Assembly: GCF_042434095.1 (NCBI RefSeq)
Contig: NZ_JBHLUE010000019.1
Location: forward strand, 310,001 to 374,000
Length of the DNA stretch: 64,000 nt
Reading direction: 5' to 3'
Origin: KBS50 sp042434095
GTDB taxonomy: Bacteria; Actinomycetota; Actinomycetes; Mycobacteriales; Micromonosporaceae
Part shown: piece by piece, positions 41,524 to 49,593 of the stretch
Numbering within the stretch: the first letter of the stretch is position 1
How the letters are laid out: every line of letters starts with the position of its first letter
Position numbers and translations under genes: made by a program
The notes under the pieces: generated by a model
The model's database searches: none
What the model was told of the DNA's origin: nothing
What the model saw: only the letters and a program-made list of their open reading frames with translations

Positions 41524-44310
41524 TCAGCCGGCGGGCTCGACGGCGAGGTACAGGTCGGCCAGCCCGCTGGGCTCGTCGGCCGGCGCCAGCCGGACGGACT
41601 CCGCGCCGACGGCGGCCCGCAACGGTTCGGCGATGGTCTCGGCGCGGTCCCGGGCGGCCGGCGTGCGGGCGTCCAGCACGAGCGCCCCGAGCCGGCCGCG
41701 ACCCGGCAGGCCGGCGCGGGCCCGCAGGGATCGCACCGCGTCCAGCACGGTCACCAGGGCGTCCACCGCGGACCGGTCGCCGTCCCACTCCGGACGCGGC
41801 GCCGGCCAACCGGTGCGGTGCAGGCTCACCGGGTCGGCCGGGGTCCGGAACAGCCGCTGGTACTGGTCCTCGGTGATGAACGGCGCGAACGGCGCGAACA
41901 GCCCGAGCACCGTGCGGTAGACCTCCCGCAGCGTGGCCCGGGCGCTTGCCCGGTCGGCCGGGGTGTGCCGGTCCGGGTCGTTGAACCGCTCCTTGACCAG
42001 CTCGATGTACCGGTCGCAGAACACCGCCCAGAAGAATCGCGAGGTGACCAGGTACGCCTGCGTGTAGTCGTACGCGTCGAACGCGGCCGTCGCCTCGCGG
42101 ACGGTGTCGGCCAGGTGGGACAGCACCCACCGGTCCACCGGGGTCCGCTCGGCCACCGCCGGCGTGCCGCCCGGGGCCGGCGGGCCGGCCGGACCGGTCG
42201 GCGGCTGATCCGGCCCGGCCGGATCGGCGCCGGTGTGCAGCGCGAGGAACCGGCCCACGTTCCACAACTTCACGGCGAGCTTGCGGCCGGTCCGCACATC
42301 CTTCTCGTGGTAACGCAGGTCGTTGCCGATCCGGGCACGGGCGGCCCAGAGCCGCAGCGCGTCCGCGCCGTACCGCTCGATGACCTGGTCGGGGACGTAC
42401 CGGTTGAAGCCGTCGGCGGTGGTGGAGGCGGCCAGGTCGCGCTTGGCGATCTTCCGGCCCTGCTCGTTGAGGCCCCAGCCGGAGATCATCACGGCCTCCC
42501 ACGGCAGCCGGTCGAAGAGCAGGTGCGACTGCACGAGGGTGTAGAACAGCCAGGTACGGATGATCTCGAACGCCTGGACGCGCAGGCTCATCGGCGCCAC
42601 CGGTCCGTCCCCGGTGAAGCCGCGGGCGGCCCAGCCGTCGTTGATCTGCGGGCTGAGCGACGAGGTCATCCAGGTGTCCATCACGTCCGGCTCGCCGCGC
42701 AGGTCGGTGCCGCCGCAGTCGGGGCAGGCGGCCGCCGGCGGCGGGTCGGCCAGCGGGTCGACCGGCAGCGCGGCCGGGTCCGCGAGGATGGCCCGCTCGC
42801 AGTGGCCGCAGAACCACACCGGGAACGGGACGCCGTACCGGCGCTGCCGGCTGATGTTCCAGTCCCACTTCAGCCCGTTGATCCAGTCCTCCAGCCGGCG
42901 CCGCATGAACTCGGGCACCCAGGTCAGCTCGCCGGCCCGGGCCAGCAGCGCGGCCCGCTGGTCGCGCACGGCAACGAACCACTGCGGCCTGATCTGGAAC
43001 TCCACCGGCGTACCGCAGCGCTCGTGCACGCCCACCACCTGCCGCAACGTGCGGCCCTCGCCCAGCGCGCCGGCCTCGGCGAGCCGCTTGAGCACGGCGG
43101 TCCGGGCCTGGGTGACCGGCAGGCCGGCGAACTCCCCCGCCGCCCCGGTGAGCCGACCGTCGGGGCCGATCACCAGCCGCAGGTCGAGCCGGTCCCGGCG
43201 CCACCGGGCCACGTCCTCGGAGTCGCCAAAGGTGCACACCATCATCAGGCCGGTCCCGAAGCCCGGATCCACCGACTCGTCGGCCAGGACCGGCACCTCG
43301 TACCCGAAGATCGGCACCGTGGCCGTGCCGCCGCGCAGCCCGGCGTAGCGCTCGTCGCCCGGGTGGTGGTAGAGCGCCACGCAGCCGGCCAGCAGCTCGG
43401 GCCGGGTGGTGGCGATGGTGAGCGGCGACCCGTCCGGCGCCCGGAAGCGGATGTCGTGGATCTTCCCGGACCGTTCCAGGTCGTCGATGTCGGCCTGCGC
43501 CAGCGACGTGCGGCACTCCGGGCACCACAGGATCGGGTCGGTGCCCCGGCGGATGTGCCCGGCCGCGTGCAGTTTCAGGAAGGCGCCCTGGGCGGTACGC
43601 CGGCACCGGTCGTCGATGGTCGAATAGCGCAGCGACCAGTCCACCGACAGGCCGATCCGCCGCCACAGGTCGGCGTAGACGGCCGCGGTGGTCCGGGTCT
43701 CGGCCAGGCACAGCTCGACGAACTCGGCCCGGGGCAGGTCGGCCGCGCGAATGCCGAGCTTGCTCTCCACGTACCGCTCGGTGGGCAGGCCGTTGTCGTC
43801 GAAGCCCATCGGGTAGAAGATCCGGTCGCCGCGCATGCGCCGGTACCGGACGATGAAGTCCGGCTGCGAGTAGCTCATGGCATGGCCCACGTGCAGGTGC
43901 GACGCCGAGACGTACGGCGGCGGCGTGTCCACGCTGAACACCGGGCCGTGGCCGGCCGGGTCGAACCGGTGAATGTCGTGCTCGGCCCACAGCTCCCGGG
44001 CGGCCCGTTCGACGGCCCGGTGGTCGTAGGGGATGGATCCGGCGGGGCTCGGCCCGTCGCCGTCGGTCGCCGGCCGCGGGTCGGTCGCCGGCCGCGGGTC
44101 GGTGCGGGCAGTGGGGCCGGTCGCCGGCCGCGGGTCGGTGCCGGCAGTGGGGCCGGTCGCCGGCCGCGGGTCGGTGCGGGCAGTGGGGCCGGTCGCCGGC
44201 CGCGGGTCGGTGCCGGCAGTGGGGCCGGTCGCCGGCCGCGGGTCGGTCGCCGGCCGCGGGTCGGTGCGGGCGGTGGCGGGGCGCAGGTCGGTGCGCGAGG
44301 TAGCGGGCAT
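41524..44310 (-). CDS. valS: Valine--tRNA ligase with repeated N-terminal extension
   Basis: A class I aminoacyl-tRNA synthetase of about 928 residues that charges tRNA-Val. The HIGH motif is HVGHA. The CP1 editing domain contains TTRPELLAGC. Zinc-binding pairs are CPEC and CGHC...CPDCGG. The KMSKS position reads KIAKR, a clear deviation also seen as (I)SKR in some synthetases. The anticodon-binding region is intact. Residues about 1-90 are built from 12-residue TDPRPATGPTAR/G repeats not expected in ValS. I used the ATG at 44310; a GTG at 44343 is in frame, and translation could even begin after the repeats. A Val-rich leader peptide precedes the gene. Confidence 0.87.
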   Translation of the reverse strand: MPATSRTDLRPATARTDPRPATDPRPATGPTAGTDPRPATGPTARTDPRPATGPTAGTDPRPATGPTARTDPRPATDPRPATDGDGPSPAGSIPYDHRAVERAARELWAEHDIHRFDPAGHGPVFSVDTPPPYVSASHLHVGHAMSYSQPDFIVRYRRMRGDRIFYPMGFDDNGLPTERYVESKLGIRAADLPRAEFVELCLAETRTTAAVYADLWRRIGLSVDWSLRYSTIDDRCRRTAQGAFLKLHAAGHIRRGTDPILWCPECRTSLAQADIDDLERSGKIHDIRFRAPDGSPLTIATTRPELLAGCVALYHHPGDERYAGLRGGTATVPIFGYEVPVLADESVDPGFGTGLMMVCTFGDSEDVARWRRDRLDLRLVIGPDGRLTGAAGEFAGLPVTQARTAVLKRLAEAGALGEGRTLRQVVGVHERCGTPVEFQIRPQWFVAVRDQRAALLARAGELTWVPEFMRRRLEDWINGLKWDWNISRQRRYGVPFPVWFCGHCERAILADPAALPVDPLADPPPAAACPDCGGTDLRGEPDVMDTWMTSSLSPQINDGWAARGFTGDGPVAPMSLRVQAFEIIRTWLFYTLVQSHLLFDRLPWEAVMISGWGLNEQGRKIAKRDLAASTTADGFNRYVPDQVIERYGADALRLWAARARIGNDLRYHEKDVRTGRKLAVKLWNVGRFLALHTGADPAGPDQPPTGPAGPPAPGGTPAVAERTPVDRWVLSHLADTVREATAAFDAYDYTQAYLVTSRFFWAVFCDRYIELVKERFNDPDRHTPADRASARATLREVYRTVLGLFAPFAPFITEDQYQRLFRTPADPVSLHRTGWPAPRPEWDGDRSAVDALVTVLDAVRSLRARAGLPGRGRLGALVLDARTPAARDRAETIAEPLRAAVGAESVRLAPADEPSGLADLYLAVEPAG
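44083..44226 (-). repeat. Four 36-base tandem repeats inside the valS 5' region
   Basis: Full units start at 44083, 44119, 44155 and 44191 and share GGTCGCCGGCCGCGGGTCGG. Half units of 18 bases flank them at 44065-44082 and 44227-44262. The unit length keeps the reading frame, giving TDPRPATGPTAR/G. Copy number is likely to vary between strains. Confidence 0.85.
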
Positions 44311-44368
44311 GGTGCGAGAACGCCTCTCAGGCAGGGGAAGCACGACGAGGCGCGGCGCCGACCCGGGC

Positions 44369-44387
44369 GCCGTCGGGTCACGACGGC
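44369..44387 (-). promoter_or_regulatory. Hairpin in the valS leader
   Basis: A perfect 7-base stem GCCGTCG/CGACGGC with a five-base loop lies between the leader peptide stop (44464) and valS. It could be one of the alternative structures of an attenuator. There is no T-tract, so its exact role is uncertain. Confidence 0.4.
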
Positions 44388-44463
44388 GGCGGCCGGGTGG
44401 GGACGCGCGCGATGATCGGCCGGTACGGCGGCCGCGCCGGAAAGCCTGGGATCGAGCCGTACG

Positions 44464-44526
44464 TCAGGCGACGGATACGGCTACTACTCGGCGTACTCGC
44501 AGGGGTCGGCGACGGGCAGCAGGCAT
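44464..44526 (-). CDS. Valine-rich leader peptide upstream of valS
   Basis: A 20-residue reading frame starting at ATG 44526, with AAGGAG nine bases upstream. Its last ten residues (VRRVVAVSVA) hold five valines, four of them encoded by GTA, a codon rarely used in this GC-rich DNA. Stalling at these codons when charged tRNA-Val is scarce would fit ribosome-mediated attenuation, known in actinobacteria for several amino-acid operons. valS begins 154 bases downstream. Confidence 0.65.
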   Translation of the reverse strand: MPAARRRPLRVRRVVAVSVA

Positions 44527-44687
44527 GTCTCCGCACTCCTTCCGGGCGAGCGCCAGCAGTGGCTCGCCGACGGCACTCGTCGGCGCTGCCTCCCATGCTA
44601 CCCGCTCGGCCCGCCCGCCGGGGTGCGCGGCTCGCGTACCCTGATCTTGCGCAATCTGGACGGACCTCGACGGACGGAGGCGGCGCG

Positions 44688-45329
44688 GTGGCCACGAAGG
44701 TTTCGCATCCGATGTTCGCTCGGATGTTCGAGCGGCAGATCGTGCGGCTGGACGCGGCCGGCGGGGCCGAGCTGCGGCACCGGCTGCTGGCCGGGCTGGC
44801 CGGCCGGGTCCTCGAGGTCGGCGCCGGCAGCGGCAGCAACTTTCCGCACTACCCGCCGACCGTGACCGGGGTGCTGGCGGTCGAGCCGGAGCCGCGGCTG
44901 CGGGCGGCCGCGGCGCGGGCGGCACCCGCCGCGCCGGTGCCGGTCACCGTCGTGGACGGGGTGGCGGACGCGCTGCCGGCCGCCGACGGCGAGTACGACG
45001 CGGTGGTGTTCTCCCTGGTGCTCTGCTCGGTGCCGGACCAGACCGCCGCGTTGGCCGAGGGCCGTCGGGCGCTGCGGCCCGGTGGCCAGGTGCGGTTCCT
45101 GGAGCATGTCCGCGCCGAGCGGCCGGGCGGGCTGCGCCGGGTGCAGCGGGCGGTGGACGCCACCGTCTGGCCGCTGTTCTGCGGCGGCTGCCACACGTCC
45201 CGGGACACCATCGGGGCCATCGAGGCCGCCGGGTTCGAGGTCACCGCGCTGGACCGGTTCCGCTTCCCCGAGACCCAGGTGCCGGTGCCGGCGGCCCCGC
45301 ACGTGCTCGGCACGGCCGTACGCCGCTAG
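44688..45329 (+). CDS. SAM-dependent methyltransferase (UbiE/Mettl7-like)
   Basis: A 213-residue class I methyltransferase. Motif I is VLEVGAGSGSNF, motif II is in GVLAVEPEP, and post-motif FSLVLCSVPD is followed by LRPGGQVRFLEHVRAE. The C-terminal half (RRVQRAVDATVWPLFCGGCHTSRDT) matches the methyltransferase-like protein 7 group, members of which methylate thiols in animals; the bacterial substrate is unknown. The GTG at 44688 has GGAGG seven bases upstream and is divergent from the valS leader. Confidence 0.88.
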   Translation: MATKVSHPMFARMFERQIVRLDAAGGAELRHRLLAGLAGRVLEVGAGSGSNFPHYPPTVTGVLAVEPEPRLRAAAARAAPAAPVPVTVVDGVADALPAADGEYDAVVFSLVLCSVPDQTAALAEGRRALRPGGQVRFLEHVRAERPGGLRRVQRAVDATVWPLFCGGCHTSRDTIGAIEAAGFEVTALDRFRFPETQVPVPAAPHVLGTAVRR

Positions 45330-45372
45330 CTCAGCCGCGCGCCCGGGCCGGCGCGGCCATAACGCCGCTAAC

Positions 45373-45867
45373 TCATCCGCGCGCCCGGGCCGGTGCCGCG
45401 GCGGCGCGGGCCTCGGTCATGCCGCGGTTGGCCAGGCCGTCGGCCCGGTCGTTCTCCGGGTGCCCGCTATGGCCCTTCACCCACAGCCAGGTGACGTCGT
45501 GCCGGGCGCACGCCGACTCCAGCCGCTGCCACAGGTCCGCGTTCTTCACCGGCTGCTTGGCGGCGGTCTTCCAGCCGTTGCGCTTCCACGACGCCAGCCA
45601 GCCGGTGATGCCGTTGCGCACGTACGTGCTGTCGGTGTGCAGCCGCACGGTGACCGGCCGGGTGAGGCTCTCCAACGCCTGGATGGCGGCCATCAGCTCC
45701 ATCCGGTTGTTGGTGGTGCCGGCCGGCTCGCCGCCGCACAGCTCCCGCTCGTGCCCGCCGTACCGCAGCAGCGCGCCCCAGCCGCCCGGGCCCGGGTTGC
45801 CGCTGCACGCGCCGTCGGTCCAGATCTCCACGGCCCCACCGGCCGCCGCCTCCACCATGCCCGGCAA
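45373..45867 (-). CDS. rnhA: Ribonuclease HI
   Basis: A 164-residue enzyme that degrades RNA in RNA-DNA hybrids. The four acidic catalytic residues are seen in IWTDGACSGNPGPGGWGA (D), NNRMELMAAIQAL (E), LHTDSTYVRNGI (D) and GHPENDRAD (D). The basic protrusion SWKRNGWKTAAKQPVKN is present. It is of normal length. An ATG nine bases inside the frame (45858) is an equally possible start. The gene is convergent with the methyltransferase gene, and an imperfect copy of its 3' end lies between the two stops. Confidence 0.95.
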   Translation of the reverse strand: MPGMVEAAAGGAVEIWTDGACSGNPGPGGWGALLRYGGHERELCGGEPAGTTNNRMELMAAIQALESLTRPVTVRLHTDSTYVRNGITGWLASWKRNGWKTAAKQPVKNADLWQRLESACARHDVTWLWVKGHSGHPENDRADGLANRGMTEARAAAAPARARG

Positions 45868-45868
45868 C

Positions 45869-46441
45869 CTACCGGCCGGTCGGCGGCCCCGGTGCGACCG
45901 CCCCGCCGGCCCAGGCTTCGCGGCTCACCCGGTAGACCACCTGGCGGCGGTACGGTCCCTCCGGGGCGTCGGGGTCGTCATGGTCGTCGGCCGAGTCGGT
46001 GGTCATGCCGAGCCGGCGCATCACCGCCTGGGACCGCAGGTTGCCGGCCGCCGTGATGGCCAGGATCTCGGCCAGCCCCAGGGTCTCGAAGCCGTACGCC
46101 AGCACCGCCCGGGCCGCCTCGGTGGCGTACCCGTGCCCCCACGCCGATCGGGCCAGCCGCCAGCCGGCCTCGATCCCGGTCACCGGCAGCCCGTCGTCCA
46201 CCCGGTCCAGACCGGTGAAGCCGATGAACTCGCCGGTGTCGCGCACCTCCGCCGCCCACAACCCGAAGCCGTTCCGGTCCAGGTCCGACTGGAAGTTGCG
46301 GACCGACGCCGCGGCCTGCTCCGGGGTGAGCACCGGGCCCAGGTACTCCCGGACGGCCGGGTCGGCGTTCATGGCGGCCCAGGCCGGCAGGTCGGAGTCG
46401 CGCCAGTCCCGCAGGACCAGGCGTTCGGTGGTGATCAGCAC
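45869..46441 (-). CDS. GNAT acetyltransferase (RimJ/RimL type)
   Basis: A 190-residue GCN5-related N-acetyltransferase. The N-terminus LITTERLVLRDWRDSDLPAWAAM and the acetyl-CoA region GWRLARSAWGHGYATEAARAVLAYGFE are typical. Substrates are not predictable. It ends two bases before the ribonuclease HI start on the same strand, so the two are probably cotranscribed. Confidence 0.9.
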   Translation of the reverse strand: MLITTERLVLRDWRDSDLPAWAAMNADPAVREYLGPVLTPEQAAASVRNFQSDLDRNGFGLWAAEVRDTGEFIGFTGLDRVDDGLPVTGIEAGWRLARSAWGHGYATEAARAVLAYGFETLGLAEILAITAAGNLRSQAVMRRLGMTTDSADDHDDPDAPEGPYRRQVVYRVSREAWAGGAVAPGPPTGR

Positions 46442-46561
46442 GCCGGAAGGCTACGCGGGGAGCGGCCGGGCGGCAGCCGGATTTCGCCGGCTTCCGAGGG
46501 TCGAGGCCCGTCGATGCAAGCTGATACCGTACGGGGACGGCTCGGGCACGGACGGTGAGCG

Positions 46562-47707
46562 ATGACGGTCAACCCGCTGGTCGCCGGCCGGCTGGACACG
46601 CCGGTGGACGCCTGGTCCGGCGTCTGGATCGCCGAGGACATCGAGCTGATCAACCAGGGGATCCGCTTCGGCAGCTGGATCGACACCGGACTCGGCGTGA
46701 TCGGCGCCGGACTGGACGCCCTGGCCGCCGTCTCCGACCCGATCGGCACGCTGCTGCAGTACGGCGTCGCCTGGATCATCGAGCACGTCAAGCCACTCAG
46801 CCAGGCGCTCGACTGGCTCGCCGGCGACCCGGGCGCCATCGCCGGGCACGCGCAGACCTGGCGCAACGTCGCCACGAGCCTGCATCAGCAGGCCCAGCAG
46901 GCGGCGACCAGCGTCCGGCTCGACCTGACCGAGTGGAGCGGTGCCGCCAGCGACGCGTACCGGACCTGGGCCAACGAGCAGCAGCAGGCCGTCGCCGGGC
47001 TGGCCGGCGCGGCCGAGGCGATGGCGCTGATCACCGAGGGCGCCGGGGCGCTGATCGCCGCGGTCCGGCTGCTGGTCCGGGACGCCATCGCCACGTGCGT
47101 CTCGCGGCTCATCACGTACGCGGCCGAGGAGGCGGCCACCCTGGGCATCGCCACTCCCCTCGTGGTCGAGCAGGTCAGCACCCTGGTCGCCTCGTGGGCC
47201 GCGAAGATCGCGCGCTGGTTGAACGGCCTGCTGAGCAGCCTCCGGGCGCTGCTGCCGACCACCCGGCGACTGGCCCAACTCATCGAGCGGCTCAAGCAGA
47301 TCCTCGGCCGTCTCCGTCGCGGCGAATCTGGCCCGGGTCGACCCGGCCGGAACAGCCGCGACCAACTGCTCGACGAGCTGAGGCGGCAGGGCGTGAAGCA
47401 CAATCCCGAGGACATGGTCCACATCGGCCGGGATGCGGAGGGCCGGATCGTCTTTCTCGAGAACGGAAACGACCGCGCGGGTCTCCAGCACCTCCTCAAT
47501 CGCCATGCCGGCGACTTCGACAAGGTTTGCGTCGTACGGGATAAAATCGGGGACCTCGTGTTCGCCGCGGTGACCACGGGAAAGCAGATCGGCCTGCAGC
47601 GGAGCCGACCGATATACGAGGTCTTGTTCGAGGGAAAGACATACCGGCTGGCCGTGTCGGTCGGGAACAACGGCTTCATCGTGGGGGCGAATCCGGTTGG
47701 ACGCTGA
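46562..47707 (+). CDS. WXG-type polymorphic toxin with C-terminal nuclease-like domain
   Basis: A 381-residue protein. The N-terminal 250 residues are helical with a W-S-G turn in LTEWSGAASDAYRTWANEQQ, as in WXG100/LXG proteins exported by type VII secretion. The C-terminal about 115 residues are a separate domain (NPEDMVHIGRDAEGRI, LQHLLNRHAGDFD, LAVSVGNNGFIVGANPVGR) resembling BECR-fold RNase toxins. The toxin tip is clearly less GC-rich than the neighbourhood; 47581-47640 is 57% GC. The downstream gene overlaps by 11 bases and looks like its immunity protein. Domain identity is inferred from pattern only. Confidence 0.75.
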   Translation: MTVNPLVAGRLDTPVDAWSGVWIAEDIELINQGIRFGSWIDTGLGVIGAGLDALAAVSDPIGTLLQYGVAWIIEHVKPLSQALDWLAGDPGAIAGHAQTWRNVATSLHQQAQQAATSVRLDLTEWSGAASDAYRTWANEQQQAVAGLAGAAEAMALITEGAGALIAAVRLLVRDAIATCVSRLITYAAEEAATLGIATPLVVEQVSTLVASWAAKIARWLNGLLSSLRALLPTTRRLAQLIERLKQILGRLRRGESGPGRPGRNSRDQLLDELRRQGVKHNPEDMVHIGRDAEGRIVFLENGNDRAGLQHLLNRHAGDFDKVCVVRDKIGDLVFAAVTTGKQIGLQRSRPIYEVLFEGKTYRLAVSVGNNGFIVGANPVGR

Positions 47708-48038
47708 GAGAGATGCGTTGCGGGTGATGGCCGACTACGGCTGCTTTCCGCTGTGGCTACGGCGGCCAGCTTCGAGCGAGAACACCGATCCCACGTCGCT
47801 GCCCATCTCCACCGGGCTTGTCGACGGGCTGATGGCTTGGGCGCAGCGTTACGATGCGACCCTTGATGAGGATGACCCGACGGCCTCGGGCTTCCCTGAC
47901 GCCCGAAGCGAGTTGGAGTTCCGGGAGGAAGGCCTTCGACTGGCCAGGCAGCTCGCGGCCGAACTCGGCCCACGCTATCTCGTGGAGTACTACGACGAGG
48001 GCAGCGGCGCGCCTCACCCCGTCACCTCGGTCGGCTGA
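47697..48038 (+). CDS. Probable immunity protein for the upstream toxin
   Basis: A 113-residue acidic protein, with MADYGCFPLWLRR near its start and LPISTGLVDGLMAWAQRYDATLDEDDPTASGF in the middle, a pattern recurring in small actinobacterial proteins placed after toxin genes. High Asp/Glu content fits an inhibitor of a basic nuclease. The frame begins at a TTG (47697) that overlaps the toxin stop; an ATG at 47727 is an alternative that matches the conserved part better. Its base composition is as low in GC as the toxin tip, so the two probably moved together. Confidence 0.7.
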   Translation: MDAERDALRVMADYGCFPLWLRRPASSENTDPTSLPISTGLVDGLMAWAQRYDATLDEDDPTASGFPDARSELEFREEGLRLARQLAAELGPRYLVEYYDEGSGAPHPVTSVG

Positions 48039-48148
48039 GCTGGCGATGCCGACGGCCGACGGGCTGGAGCGGACGCTACAACGCCAACCCCGCCCGAGGT
48101 GAGCCGGCGCCATCGGGTCTACCCGACACGCGTGGCGACTCCGGGTCT

Positions 48149-48679
48149 TCACCTCCCCCGGGCCAGCAGCCTGCGGTAGGCCTCGAGGCCGTCCGGCACC
48201 CAGTCCCACTCGTCGAGCCGGCGGGCCACCTCCGCCTCCGGCAGGAAGGCGTGCCAGGCCACCTCCTCGGCCTGCGGCCGGACCGGCAGCGCGCAGGTCA
48301 CCTCGTACACGCCCGACCACCAGCTGTGCTCGGGCGTGTCATAGCAAAACCGGAACAGGGGCGTCGGGGCCGGCAGCCCGGAGACGCCCAGTTCCTCCTC
48401 GGCCTCCCGCAGCGCGGCCGCGTCGTACGTCTCCCCTGCCTGCAGCACGCCGCCCACGAACATGTCGTACCGGCCCGGGAAGATCAGCTTTGTGGTGGTC
48501 CGGCGGTGCACGAAGATTCGCCGCTGTGGGTCACGGGCCAGCACGAACGCGCACCGGTGCCGCAGCCGCCGGGCGTAGGCCTCGGAGCGGGTCGCCCGAC
48601 CCACGACCCGGTCCTGCTCGTCGACCACGTCCACCAGCTCGCCCGCGGGCCCCTCGCGCCGTTCGGTCACGCCTCCCAT
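48149..48679 (-). CDS. Nudix hydrolase
   Basis: A 176-residue hydrolase of nucleoside-diphosphate-linked compounds. The Nudix box is complete: G-VLQAG-E-TYDAAAL-REAEEELG (G-x5-E-x7-REUxEExGU). The N-terminal ELVDVVDEQDRVVGRATRSEAY resembles the isopentenyl-diphosphate isomerase-like Nudix subgroup (YfcD type), but isomerase-specific cysteine and histidine residues were not identified. The gene stands alone between convergent and divergent neighbours. Confidence 0.9.
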   Translation of the reverse strand: MGGVTERREGPAGELVDVVDEQDRVVGRATRSEAYARRLRHRCAFVLARDPQRRIFVHRRTTTKLIFPGRYDMFVGGVLQAGETYDAAALREAEEELGVSGLPAPTPLFRFCYDTPEHSWWSGVYEVTCALPVRPQAEEVAWHAFLPEAEVARRLDEWDWVPDGLEAYRRLLARGR

Positions 48680-48759
48680 CCAAGCGCATCCCGGTCGGCG
48701 ATCCTCGCCACCGTCCCCTACCCTCGGGTCCTGATCGAAGACCGGAAGGGATCAATCCC

Positions 48760-48990
48760 GTGGGAAGGCTGATCACCGCTCGCAAGATCGCCGAGCGCCC
48801 GGACGAGGTGCGGTACGAGTTCGGGCAGAACAAGCGGTATGACCAGGTCCTGGTGATCGACCCGCGGACCATGAAGGCGCGGGCCGAGAACGGCGACTTC
48901 AACTGGCTCGCCAGCTCCATCGCCGCGAAGATCCTGCGCGCCCGGGCAGCCAGGGGAATCTTTCCGGACAGCATGACCTTCGTCGGCTGA
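48760..48990 (+). CDS. Small conserved-looking hypothetical protein
   Basis: A 76-residue soluble protein starting at the GTG at 48760, with AAGGGA a few bases before. It has mixed composition (EVRYEFGQNKRYDQVLVIDP, FNWLASSIAAKILRARAARGIFPDSMTF) with many Lys, Asn, Phe and Tyr codons, unlike a chance GC-rich frame. No domain was recognised. It is divergent from the Nudix gene, with 80 bases between the starts. Confidence 0.7.
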   Translation: MGRLITARKIAERPDEVRYEFGQNKRYDQVLVIDPRTMKARAENGDFNWLASSIAAKILRARAARGIFPDSMTFVG

Positions 48991-49052
48991 CCGGGCCGTC
49001 CCGGCTGGGGCTGCCGTGGGACGGTGACGCCGGGCCGGCCACCGGGGCCGCG

Positions 49053-49490
49053 ATGCCGCACAATGGCGCCGTGCCGAAGCGTCCATCTCGCGCCGCCGGC
49101 GGGCCCGCCGCACCCTGCCCGTGCGGCACGGGCCAGCCGTACGTCGACTGCTGCGGCCCGCTGCACGCCGGGCGGGCGGCCGCCGCCACGGCCGAGCAGC
49201 TGATGCGCTCCCGGTACAGCGCCTTCGCGCTGGGCGAACCGGCGTACCTGCTGGAGACCTGGGCCGCGACCACCCGGCCGGCACGCCTGGAGCTGGATCC
49301 GGAGCAACGCTGGTTCCGGCTGGACATCGTGGCCGCGGACCGCGGCGGACTGCTCGACAGCGTCGGCACGGTGGAGTTCGACGCCCACTACCGGACCGGC
49401 GGCCGGCCGGGGACGCTGCACGAACGCAGCCGGTTCGTCCGGACCGACGGTCGCTGGCGGTACGTCGGTCCGCTGCCGGACCGACCCTGA
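49053..49490 (+). CDS. YchJ-family protein (UPF0225) with SEC-C motif
   Basis: A 145-residue protein. The N-terminal CPCGTGQPYVDCCGPL is a SEC-C type zinc motif, and AEQLMRSRYSAFALGEPAYLLETW matches the YchJ family. The NTF2-like middle ends in HERSRFVRTDGRWRYVG. The biological role is unknown. The ATG at 49053 is used; a GTG at 49071 is an alternative closer to the family start. A hairpin terminator follows. Confidence 0.9.
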   Translation: MPHNGAVPKRPSRAAGGPAAPCPCGTGQPYVDCCGPLHAGRAAAATAEQLMRSRYSAFALGEPAYLLETWAATTRPARLELDPEQRWFRLDIVAADRGGLLDSVGTVEFDAHYRTGGRPGTLHERSRFVRTDGRWRYVGPLPDRP

Positions 49491-49511
49491 CGGCCGGTTG
49501 TTGCTCGGCCG

Positions 49512-49534
49512 GTTGTTGCCCGGCCGGCAACAAC
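49512..49534. terminator. Hairpin terminator between convergent genes
   Basis: GTTGTTGCC at 49512-49520 pairs perfectly with GGCAACAAC at 49526-49534 around a CGGCC loop. It lies between the convergent stops at 49490 and 49594. Confidence 0.65.
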
Positions 49535-49593
49535 GGCCAGCGCCGGCGGACCGGCCTCCGCCGCGGACCGCGGGGCGCAGGCCGGCCCGGCCG

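Noticed and set aside
40901..43990. A 1029-codon minus-strand frame overlapping valS and the I42 gene
   Set aside because: Only its last 108 codons (the I42 gene) look like protein; the rest is out of frame with clear ValS sequence.
44083..44226. CRISPR-like array of 36-base repeats
   Set aside because: Units are contiguous, keep the valS reading frame and have no unique spacers.
44310..44690. T-box riboswitch before valS
   Set aside because: The conserved AGGGTGGNACCGCG-type antiterminator sequence was not found on the minus strand. The Val-rich leader peptide is a better explanation.
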